DNA of 64,000 nucleotides from positions 19,080,501 through 19,144,500 of the forward strand of contig CM076959.1 of NCBI GenBank assembly GCA_039566865.1. Reading direction: 5' to 3'. The stretch is from Aurelia coerulea (Eukaryota > Cnidaria > Scyphozoa > Semaeostomeae > Ulmaridae). Made by a program: the position numbers and the translations under genes. The notes beneath the pieces are model-generated. The model was not told where the DNA came from, ran no database searches, and worked only from the letters and a program-made list of their open reading frames with translations. Shown here one piece after another: positions 43,300 through 54,000 of this stretch (the first letter of the stretch is position 1; each line of letters opens with the position of its first letter).

Positions 43300-43476
43300 G
43301 ACCTTTCAACTACTTTACAAAAGAGCCTGGATCGAGCGTTGTTTTTATACATTTTTATGCCTGAGGTTCGATCGAGTGGCGTTTGAGCTCCTATAACTAT
43401 TGTGCACATTCGAAAATTCTACAAAATGTAGCAAAAAATCGTTCGATTCTGATTCTTCCCGAATAGCTAAAAGGTC
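43300..43476. mobile_element. GACCTTTTAGCTATTC-family MITE, near-complete
   Basis: It matches 347-524 almost along its whole length (GAGCCTGGATCGAGCGTT, GTTCGATCGAGTGGCGTT, ACATTCGAAAATTCTACAAA) and ends GAATAGCTAAAAGGTC. The left TIR has diverged to GACCTTTCAACTACTT. Confidence 0.82.
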
Positions 43477-43671
43477 TATTTCAACCAATCAAATTCATTT
43501 ATTTGTTTTATTGCCAAATTAGAATGCAGCATTCGACAACCTGGTTTAGGGCCTGTTTATATGAGGAAAAACACTTCACCTGCTCGACCCGGGGCTGACA
43601 GGCGAGGTAAATTTCAGCCATTGTTTATATGAGGTATTTTACCTTACCTGTCAGCCCCGGGGCTGAGAGAC

Positions 43672-43795
43672 GAGTTTAGCTATTCTAAAAAAGAATATGA
43701 ATCGAAGGATATTTGATACACTTTGTAGAATTTTCGAATGTGCACAAAAGGAATAGAAGCCATAAAGCGCCTCAATCGAACCTTTCGTATAAAAT
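43672..43795. mobile_element. GACCTTTTAGCTATTC-family MITE inside the Harbinger-like element
   Basis: GTTTAGCTATTCTAAAAAAG, TTTGTAGAATTTTCGAATGT, and CCTCAATCGAACCTTTCGTA are the family sequence in reverse orientation. The far TIR is not visible. Confidence 0.6.
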
Positions 43796-43988
43796 GTTTA
43801 CAAATATCACCTCATCATACCGGTGGTGTTTCGTTTATATGGAAAAATTTCACCTCGCCCAGGTGAGATTCCACCTCTGATGAGGCGATATCTCACTATA
43901 CCGGTGGTCCTGCGCTTGTCATATAAACGCGAAATGGAAAAGCAATGGGATTCTATAGGAAGGAAGAATCTCGCCTGTCAGCCCCGGG

Positions 43989-44740
43989 CAGGGGCGCACA
44001 TTAGGGGGAGTGTGGGGGGTGAGACACCCCCCAATAATTTCTCAGTCGGTCCAAAAATTTTCTCAAAAGTCGGTCCACGACAAAATTGGATGGACCGACT
44101 TCGTGGACCGAATTTTTCATGGACCGACCAACCACGACAAAGCTCGACAGGTCCAAGATAGTTTGAATCAAAATCAAAGTTGGTCCGATTTTAAATGTTT
44201 TGAGCAAAGGTCGACCCATAAGGACAGTATTCACAAGAAATGCATGACAATGACTGGGAGAGTCGCTCTAAGCCAAAGCAGGGGATGGTATTTAAAAAAA
44301 ATTTCTTAGGTGCATTGCAAGATTGTCCAGGCTTCCATTTTTAGGGGCAAGCAATCATTGGTTTGTAAAAAGCGGTCTAACATAAAATGAAAAGTGTTTG
44401 CTGTGTAAAGGCAAGCATGATATTGGGAGATGCATTCTAAGCCAAAGTAAGGGATCTGTCTTCAAAAATTTTCCTTGTGCGCTGATTTATAGCATAACTG
44501 TCACAAACGATCAAGGTTTCCTTGTGGCTAAAGGCAAGCATGATATTGGGAGATGCATTCTAAACCAAAGTAAAGGCGTGGCCCCAAATATTTTGCTAGG
44601 GGCACCCTCGTTCAATACCCCCACTTTTACCCTGGCCACACCACTGCTTGCTATACTTTCAGTCGGTCCGAAAAAATTTAATCGGTCCAAAGCATGTTGA
44701 CACTCCCCCCCCCCAAACAAAATTTGAATGTGCGCCCCTG
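43989..44740. mobile_element. hAT-like element with 8-bp GCCCCGGG duplication
   Basis: CAGGGGCGCACATTAGGGGG opens and AATGTGCGCCCCTG closes the element. GCCCCGGG is duplicated at 43981-43988 and 44741-44748. The 752-bp interior has repeated GGTCCACGA/GGACCGAC blocks on the left and AAGGCAAGCATGATATTGGG plus AGATGCATTCTAA repeats (about 44411 and 44531). The 77-112-codon ORFs here do not encode a recognisable transposase. Confidence 0.83.
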
Positions 44741-44790
44741 GCCCCGGGGCTGGCAAGTGAGGTGTTTTTCCCTATATAAACAGGCCCTTA

Positions 44791-45330
44791 GATAAGGCTG
44801 GTTTAACTTGCCAGTGTGAAATGGGTAGTGCAGAATGCAATTTAATAAGGAAATTTAACTTTGTTACCTTATCTTGCCGCCATGCTCCGGTTTTTTGTCC
44901 TCTGATCATGTCTTTTTATTGGTAGTACCACAAAATCGCTCTGCTGAATATCAAGCTCGTCTTCAAGTCTGTTCCATAATCAAGCGAAGCTGTACGAATG
45001 AAGTCAAAGGCAACTTTCCTTGATCACAATGTTGTTTTGTTTAGAGCTGAATTGGCTGTAATGTATCAATAACTTTTATACCTTTCAACAGAATCAGTGG
45101 GAATGTTGTCCTTTAAATGGCAACTTCTTTAACTGATACTTTTCTTTCTCAAACAAACATCCAGCGTCATAAATGACTACAAAGATGCTTGACATGGCAG
45201 TTACAGGTCTCTTCCTTCTGTTTTCATCATTTAGTGGCAAAAGGGGCAACAATTTCCTCACAAATCTCCAAAATGCCAGTTGCAGTTCTTCTCTTCCCCC
45301 TCTCTTCTTCTAATCTGACAATCTGGTCGC
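44791..45330. other. Intergenic, nothing supported
   Basis: No gene or repeat could be supported; a 62-codon ORF at 45189 runs into the following duplication. Confidence 0.35.
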
Positions 45331-45338
45331 ACAATAAA

Positions 45339-45705
45339 GTACACAGAAATCTGAAATGGCTGTTCAGCTCCTCTTAAAGTTCTCCAGATGACTGCTCAAC
45401 TTCTCGCACGTTCAAACGACACAATACAGCTTCGTTGAAAGCATCACTGTTTGAACTGTCATGTTATTTCTGAGCAATCTCTTGATAATCGTTCATACCG
45501 TAAGGCTCCTCTCAATTTAGTCTCATGATTAAGTACACAGAAATCTGAATTGGCTGTTCAGCTCCTCTTAAAAGTACTCCAGATGACTGCTCAACTTCTC
45601 GAACATTCAAACGACATAATACAGCTTCATCGAAAACATCACTGTTCGAAGTCTGTGATATCATTTCTGTGACAATCTATTGATCTTGTTTATACTGTAA
45701 GGCTT
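45339..45705. repeat. Two-copy tandem duplication, 193-bp period
   Basis: AAGTACACAGAAATCTGAA(A/T)TGGCTGTTCAGCTCCTC, CCAGATGACTGCTCAACTTC, TTCAAACGACA.AATACAGCT and CATCACTGTT are repeated from about 45340 and about 45533. Confidence 0.85.
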
Positions 45706-45709
45706 CTCA

Positions 45710-47070
45710 AAAAGAGATTCTTTGAAAGCCAATTACATTGGTTGCTTCGTTATATCTTTATCAATCTCACATAATTTCATTGAAATATTCTCATCCTTTA
45801 TATTTGTATAACAGTTTCAGCTAACAGCAATCTCTTTGTATCTGGTATCTAGCCTTACAGTTACACCACATAAACATATACTGATATAAAGACGCAAAAT
45901 TCTTCATTAACGTTACATGATACGAGCTTCAAATTTACCTGTCGCTGCGCTCACTACAGAAATTTTGCAAATACTCAAATCTAAAGATTTTAGGATTAAT
46001 TCATTTTATTCAAGAGTTAACATTTTACAATACTGTTTATTTTTACATTATATTTCTGAATCGCTTGAAAGAATCGCAAGTGCCATTCATTGACTATCGT
46101 CATAAAAGAAATCGCATATATTTACTATCAACATAATTCCACTCTTGCTGCGCTATTCAACTGGTTAAGCACTGTACATTGAGAATATTATGATCTATGA
46201 TCTTGCAAAGAGAGCCCTGCATTGAGGTTAGCCTCATATTCTTTTTGTGGGGTCGTGTACGTTTCATTTCGACTGATTAGTGATTACGCACTACGCTCAT
46301 CAAAACGAGACTTATATCAAACCGAGACCGCTGATGCTTGGTCTCATAGCAACGCTCTCTTCCAAGGTAATTTTTGTTGTTATATTCTCGAACAGCAACG
46401 TAATTTTTACAGGTGTCCCCTGTGTTAATGCTGTCAAGTGATTGGGTCCCACTTACTAGTATCCCAGCAAATCAACTGAGATTTGATTTGTTATATTTGT
46501 TGAACGAAGCGAGTTCCTGGTGTCATATTAAAGATTAAAGATTTCAAGGTAACTGCCCAGTGAAATCTTCGCTGTTATATTCTCCGATGGTAACCTGTGT
46601 TTGCAGGATTCTAACGTCACGTGATCGCATCGGAGCGGATTGTTTTTATCGCAATAAATTGACTGAGGCTCGATTAAACAGCCATTCTCACCAAGTTCCT
46701 TGCTGGCACGGAGAAATTTCAGGCTGTCAATCGAATTTGGCCTAGGCAGAAACTATGGATCCACATTGTACCGTGTGAGTCAATAAAAAGGCTCAGCGCT
46801 TGAAAGAAATGCTGCTCCCTTAATATCAAAGCAATGATATTGAAAACTGTTTTCTTTTATCCCCGATATGTCCAATTAGGTTCAGTAATTCACTCGGCTT
46901 TAATCGGACATTCCTTCCCGTCGATATGAGAGATTTTCTTCAGAAAGCCCCTTTCGAAAACCTGCAAAAACGAAGGAAAACGACAAACAAAAATTTCACT
47001 TTGTTTTCCTTCCAGCAATAATTACACATTAACAAGGACAGATAATGTTACAATAGGATCCGCTACTTTT
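45710..47070. other. Intergenic with a weak repeat
   Basis: Around 46345-46440 and 46540-46620 diverged blocks recur (GTTGTTATATTCTCGAACAG against GCTGTTATATTCTCCGATGG, then ACAGG.../GCAGGATTCT). A stretch near 46733-46768 echoes the interior of the MITE at 3864-4009 (AATTTGGCCTA). No gene is supported. Confidence 0.4.
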
Positions 47071-47078
47071 ATTGACAC

Positions 47079-47550
47079 CTATATACAAAGCGATTTGTGA
47101 TTGCTGACAAAGGAATTATATGCCCGGTCGATCCTGTCATAAACAAAAACAAAGCAAGTTGCAAAAGTTGTCGTGCAACCCAGGTAGCTAACTCACTTGT
47201 TGTGCATTCCATAAATGGTCAGATTAGCGATCGCAGACAAAGGTAATTCTCTCAACCAATAATTCAAGACATGCAAAGCCACAAAAGTTTCTCTGAAGCC
47301 CAGGTAGCTAGCTCGCTCGTTGTGCATTCCAGAAATTGTTTTTAAGAACAAACATGGGCATAGATCGAAAGAAGAAGGGTATTTTTGCGTCGGGCATTTA
47401 AATTGTTTGGTTCAAAAGCCGATTGGAAGGCGATTCAACTCTCTTATTTTTTTGGGCGTGATTAAAACACTTACTGCTCAGCTTCTGAACCAAAGAAATA
47501 AAATGTCCGCGGCAGATGTGTAGATATATCCTCCTTCTTTCGATTTAGAG
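47079..47550. mobile_element. Foldback MITE, TTCTCTCAACC family, copy 3
   Basis: The left arm is partly duplicated (TTGACACCTATATACAAAGC near 47079 and GATTAGCGATCGCAGACAAA near 47222). It continues through AATTCTCTCAACCAATAATT, GTTTTTAAGAACAAACATGG and CAGCTTCTGAACCAAAGAAA, and ends abruptly after CTTCTTTCGATTTAG without the right arm. It shares the C-terminal peptide-coding segment with the copy at 28662-29153. Confidence 0.7.
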
Positions 47551-47944
47551 TGGTGTCGCCCTGGTCCAACCACTATTCAGAAAACGAAGACTTTCCGCTA
47601 GGTCAAGGAAGTTTTTGGAGAGGAACTTACCTTGAATAGGCTTCTATACTCATGCTGCAAACCTCACAGTGAGATCTGCACCATCCGTTTCCTTTTTGTC
47701 ATGCTGGAACCACACAAATACGGACATGTCTTGAACGCCTAAATCAAGGTATATCTAGGCGTTGAATTGATTTTACGAATTTTAGTACTGAAGCTACACA
47801 TAAAAACGGTAGTGTGGTTGAGTATTTTTTCAGCTTTGCGTCATCTATAAGAAACTGGCCAAAATCCGGCTGCCTGGTTTCTTATAAAGGAGAAACTGTT
47901 CTCTATGCTGGCAGGCTACAGTTTCTTATTTTTCCGCTTCTTCC
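47551..47944. other. Stretch before the satellite flank, with a hairpin
   Basis: Around 47850-47930 TAAGAAACTG...GGTTTCTTATA and a further CAGTTTCTTAT form overlapping inverted repeats. No gene is supported. Confidence 0.4.
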
Positions 47945-48069
47945 TGTACTCAATCATGATTCTGAAGTCATATAAGACAAGCTAATGTGAAATTAAAGAT
48001 TAGATAAGTAATGTCAAATTTGAGATGGCATTTGAGAGATCCCATCCTTCAGATATCTCACCAGTAGAT
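47945..48069 (+). other. Left flank of the satellite, shared with 36.9-37.0 kb
   Basis: TCAATCATGATTCTGAAGTC, AGATTAGATAAGTAATGTC and GAGATCCCATCCTTCAGA correspond in the same order to the minus strand of 37016-36885. The similarity starts abruptly near GATTGAGTA and runs directly into the first monomer, so the satellite and its flank form one unit. Confidence 0.75.
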
Positions 48070-51000
48070 TCTCAATAGCAATGTTCCAAAGCAGAATTGA
48101 ACGCTGAGTTCAACAAAGTCATTCAGAACTCTGTAACTATTTTAGAAACAGAGATATTGAGCTTCAAACAGAGTGCAATAGATGCAAGAATTTGGTAGAG
48201 AATCACTACCACCGAAAAGCATCTATTCCATTAAGGCAGAGAGAATCATCTATTGATTTCTAATAGCAATGTTCCGATGCATAATTCAACGCTGAGTTAA
48301 AAAAAGTCATTCAGAACTCTGTAACTATTTTAGGAACAGAGATATTAAGCTTCAAACAGAGTGCAATAGATGCGAGAATTTGGTAGAGAATCACTACCAC
48401 CGAAAAGCATCTATTCCATTCAGGCAGAGATAATTATCAATTGATTTCTAATAGCAATGTTCCGATGCATAATTCAACGCTGAGTTAAAAAAAGTCATTC
48501 AGAACTCTGTAACTATTTTAGGAACAGAGATATTAAGCTTCAAACAGAGTGCAATAGATGCGAGAATTTGGTAGAGAATCACTACCACCGAAAAGCATCT
48601 ATTCCATTAAGGCAGAGAGAATCATCAATTGATTTCTAATAGCAATGTTCCGATGCATAATTCAACGCTGAGTTACAAAAAGTCATTCAGAACTCTGTAA
48701 CTATTTTAGGAACAGAGATATTAAGCTTCAAACAGAGTGCAATAGATGCGAGAATTTGGTAGAGAATCACTACCACCGAAAAGCATCTATTCCATTCAGG
48801 CAGAGAGAGTCATCAATTGATTTCTAATAGCAATGTTCCGATGCATAATTCAACGCTGAGTTCAGAAAAAAGTCATTCAGAACTCTGTAACTATTTTAGG
48901 AACAGAGATATTAAGCTTCGAACAGAGTGCAATAGATGCGAGAATTTGGTAGAGAATCACTACCACCGAAAAGCATCTATTCCATTCAGGCAGAGATAAT
49001 TATCAATTGATTTCTAATAGCAATGTTCCGATGCATAATTCAACGCTGAGTTAAAAAAAGTCATTCAGAACTCTGTAACTATTTTAGGAACAGAGATATT
49101 AAGCTTCAAACAGAGTGCAATAGATGCGAGAATTTGGTAGAGAATCACTACCACCGAAAAGCATCTATTCCATTAAGGCAGAGAGAATCATCAATTGATT
49201 TCTAATAGCAATGTTCCGATGCATAATTCAACGCTGAGTTAAAAAAAGTCATTCAGAACTCTGTAACTATTTTAGGAACAGAGATATTAAGCTTCAAACA
49301 GAGTGCAATAGATGCGAGAATTTGGTAGAGAATCACTACCACCGAAAAGCATCTATTCCATTCAGGCAGAGAGAATCATCAATTGATTTTTAATAGCAAT
49401 GTTCCGATGCATAATTCAACGCTGAGTTCAAAAACGTCATTCAGAACCCTGTAACTATTTTAGGAACAGAGATATTAAGCTTCAAACAGAGTGCAATAGA
49501 TGCGAGAATTTGGTAGAAAATCACTACCACCGAAAAGCATCTATTCCATTCAGGCAGAGAGAATCATCAATTTATTTTTAATAGCAATGTTCCGATGCAT
49601 AATTCAACGCTGAGTTCAAAAACGTCATTCAGAACTCTGTAACTATTTTAGGAACAGAGATATTAAGCTTCAAACAGAGTGCAATAGATGCGAGAATTTG
49701 GTAGAGAATCACTACCACCGAAAAGCATCTATTCTATTAAGGCAGAGAGAATCATCAATTTATTTTTAATTGCAATGTTCCGATGCATAATTCAACGCTG
49801 AGTTCAAAAAAGTCATTCAGAACTCTGTAACTATTTTAGGAACAGAGATATTAAGCTTCAAACAGAGTGCAATAGATGCGAGAATTTGGTAGAGAATCAC
49901 TACCACCGAAAAGCATCTATTCCATTCAGGCAGAGAGAGTCATCAATTGATTTCTAATAGCAATGTTCCGATGCATAATTCAACGCTGAGTTAAAAAAAG
50001 TCATTCAGAACTCTGTAAATATTTTAGGAACAGAGATATTGAGCTTCAAACAGAGTGCAATAGATGCGAGAATTTGGTAGAGAATCACTACCACCGAAAA
50101 GCATCTATTCCATTAAGGCAGAGAGAATCATCAATTGATTTCTAATAGCAATGTTCCGATGCATAAGTCAACGCTGAGTTAAAAAAAGTCATTCAGAACT
50201 CTGTAATTATTTTAGAAACAGAGATATTAAGCTTCAAACAGAGTGCAATAGATGCGAGAATTTGGTAGAGAATCACTACCACCGAAAAGCATCTATTCCA
50301 TTCAGGCAGAGAGAGTCATCAATTGATTTCTAATAGCAATGTTCCGATGCATAATTCAACGCTGAGTTACAAAAAGTCATTCAGAACTCTGTAACTATTT
50401 TAGGAACAGAGATATTAAGCTTCAAACAGAGTGCAATAGATGCGAGAATTTGGTAGAGAATCACTACCACCGAAAAGCATCTATTCCATTCAGGCAGAGA
50501 GAGTCATCAATTGATTTCTAATAGCAATGTTCCGATGCATAATTCAACGCTGAGTTCAAAAAAGTCATTCAGAACTCTGTAACTATTTTAGGAACAGAGA
50601 TATTAAGCTTTAAACAGAGTGCAATAGATGCGAGAATTTGGTAGAGAATCACTACCACCGAAAAGCATCTATTCCATTCAGGCAGAGAGAATCATCAATT
50701 GATTTCTAATAGCAATGTTCCGATGCATAATTCAACGCTGAGTTAAAAAAAGTCATTCAGAACTCTGTAACTATTTTAGGAACAGAGATATTAAGCTTCA
50801 AACAGAGTGCAATAGATGCGAGAATTTGGTAGAGAATCACTACCACCGAAAAGCATCTATTCCATTAAGGCAGAGAGAATCATCAATTGATTTCTAATAG
50901 CAATGTTCCGATGCATAATTCAACGCTGAGTTAAAAAAAGTCATTCAGAACTCTGTAACTATTTTAGGAACAGAGATATTAAGCTTCAAACAGAGTGCAA

Positions 51001-54000
51001 TAGATGCGAGAATTTGGTAGAGAATCACTACCACCGAAAAGCATCTATTCCATTCAGGCAGAGAGAATCATCAATTGATTTTTAATAGCAATGTTCCGAT
51101 GCATAATTCAACGCTGAGTTCAAAAAAGTCATTCAGAACTCTGTAACTATTTTAGGAACAGAGATATTAAGCTTCAAACAGAGTGCAATAGATGCGAGAA
51201 TTTGGTAGAAAATCACTACCACCGAAAAGCATCTATTCCATTCAGGCAGAGAGAATCATCAATTTATTTTTAATAGCAATGTTCCGATGCATAATTCAAC
51301 GCTGAGTTCAAAAACGTCATTCAGAACTCTGTAACTATTTTAGGAACAGAGATATTAAGCTTCAAACAGAGTGCAATAGATGCGAGAATTTGGTAGAGAA
51401 TCACTACCACCGAAAAGCATCTATTCTATTAAGGCAGAGAGAATCATCAATTTATTTTTAATTGCAATGTTCCGATGCATAATTCAACGCTGAGTTCAAA
51501 AAAGTCATTCAGAACTCTGTAACTATTTTAGGAACAGAGATATTAAGCTTCAAACAGAGTGCAATAGATGCGAGAATTTGGTAGAGAATCACTACCACCG
51601 AAAAGCATCTATTCCATTCAGGCAGAGAGAATCATCAATTGATTTCTAATAGCAATGTTCCGATGCATAATTCAACGCTGAGTTCAAAAAAGTCATTCAG
51701 AACGCTGTAAATATTTTAGAAACAGAGATATTGAGCTTTAAACAGAGTGCAATAGATGCGAGAATTTGGTAGAGAATCACTACCACCGAAAAGCATCTAT
51801 TCCATTAAGGCAGAGAGAATCATCAATTGATTTCTAATAGCAATGTTCCGATGCATAAGTAAACGCTGAGTTCAAAAAAGTCATTCAGAACTCTGTAACT
51901 ATTTTAGGAACAGAGATATTAAGCTTTAAACAGAGTGCAATAGATGCGAGAATTTGGTAGAGAATCACTACCACCGAAAAGCATCTATTCCATTCAGGCA
52001 GAGAGAATCATCAATTGATTTTTAATAGCAATGTTCCGATGCATAAGTCAACGCTGAGTTCAAAAAAGTCATTCAGAACTCTGTAACTATTTTAGGAACA
52101 GAGATATTAAGCTTTAAACAGAGTGCAATAGATGCGAGAATTTGGTAGAGAATCACTACCACCGAAAAGCATCTATTCCATTCAGGCAGAGAGAATCATC
52201 AATTGATTTCTAATAGCAATGTTCCGATGCATAATTCAACGCTGAGTTCAAAAAAGTCATTCAGAACTCTGTAACTATTTTAGGAACAGAGATATTGAGC
52301 TTTAAACAGAGTGCAATAGATGCGAGAATTTGGTAGAGAATCACTACCACCGAAAAGCATCTATTCCATTCAGGCAGAGAGAATCATCAATTGATTTCTA
52401 ATAGCAATGTTCCGATGCATAATTCAACGCTGAGTTCAAAAAAGTCATTCAGAACTCTGTAACTATTTTAGGAACAGAGATATTGAGCTTTAAACAGAGT
52501 GCAATAGATGCGAGAATTTGGTAGAGAATCACTACCACCGAAAAGCATCTATTCCATTAAGGCAGAGAGAATCATCAATTGATTTCTAATAGCAATGTTC
52601 CGATGCATAATTCAACGCTGAGTTCAAAAAAGTCATTCAGAACTCTGTAACTATTTTAGGAACAGAGATATTGAGCTTTAAACAGAGTGCAATAGATGCG
52701 AGAATTTGGTAGAGAATCACTACCACCGAAAAGCATCTATTCCATTCATCAATTGATTTTTAATAGCAATGTTCCGATGCATAATTCAACGCTGAGTTCA
52801 AAAAAGTCATTCAGAACTCTGTAACTATTTTAGGAACAGAGATATTGAGCTTTAAACAGAGTGCAATAGATGCGAGAATTTGGTAGAGAATCACTACCAC
52901 CGAAAAGCATCTATTCCATTCAGGCAGAGAGAATCATCAATTGATTTTTAATAGCAATGTTCCGATGCATAATTCAACGCTGAGTTCAAAAAAGTCATTC
53001 AGAACTCTGTAACTATTTTAGGAACAGAGATATTGAGCTTTAAACAGAGTGCAATAGATGCGAGAATTTGGTAGAGAATCACTACCACCGAAAAGCATCT
53101 ATTCCATTAAGGCAGAGAGAATCATCAATTGATTTTTAATAGCAATGTTCCGATGCATAATTAAACGCTGAGTTCAAAAAAGTCATTCAGAACTCTGTAA
53201 CTATTTTAGGAACAGAGATATTGAGCTTTAAACAGAGTGCAATAGATGCGAGAATTTGGTAGAGAATCACTACCACCGAAAAGCATCTATTCCATTCAGG
53301 CAGAGAGAATCATCAATTGATTTCTAATAGCAATGTTCCGATGCATAATTCAACGCTGAGTTCAAAAAAGTCATTCAGAACTCTGTAACTATTTTAGGAA
53401 CAGAGATATTGAGCTTTAAACAGAGTGCAATAGATGCGAGAATTTGGTAGAGAATCACTACCACCGAAAAGCATCTATTCCATTAAGGCAGAGAGAATCA
53501 TCAATTGATTTCTAATAGCAATGTTCCGATGCATAATTCAACGCTGAGTTCAAAAAAGTCATTCAGAACTCTGTAACTATTTTAGGAACAGAGATATTGA
53601 GCTTTAAACAGAGTGCAATAGATGCGAGAATTTGGTAGAGAATCACTACCACCGAAAAGCATCTATTCCATTCAGGCAGAGAGAATCATCAATTGATTTC
53701 TAATAGCAATGTTCCGATGCATAATTCAACGCTGAGTTCAAAAAAGTCATTCAGAACTCTGTAACTATTTTAGGAACAGAGATATTGAGCTTTAAACAGA
53801 GTGCAATAGATGCGAGAATTTGGTAGAGAATCACTACCACCGAAAAGCATCTATTCCATTCAGGCAGAGAGAATCATCAATTGATTTTTAATAGCAATGT
53901 TCCGATGCATAATTGAACGCTGAGTTCAAAAAAGTCATTCACAACTCTGTAACTATTTTAGGAACAGAGATATTGAGCTTTAAACAGAGTGCAATAGATG

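Larger units (their letters stand above)
43549..44787. mobile_element. PIF/Harbinger-like element with TTA duplication, host of nested inserts
   Basis: The TIRs are GGGCCTGTTTATATGAGGAA (left) and, reverse-complemented, GGGCCTGTTTATATAGGGAA (right), continuing AAACAC.TCACCTGC. TTA flanks both ends (43546-43548 and 44788-44790), matching the 3-bp duplication of Harbinger elements. Subterminal copies of GTCAGCCCCGGGGCTG-like sequence occur. Inside are a GACC-family fragment (43672-43795) and an hAT-like element (43989-44740). Confidence 0.75.

Noticed and set aside
44001..44756. Overlapping ORFs of 77-112 codons
   Set aside because: They lie in the repeated interior of the hAT-like element and show no transposase features.
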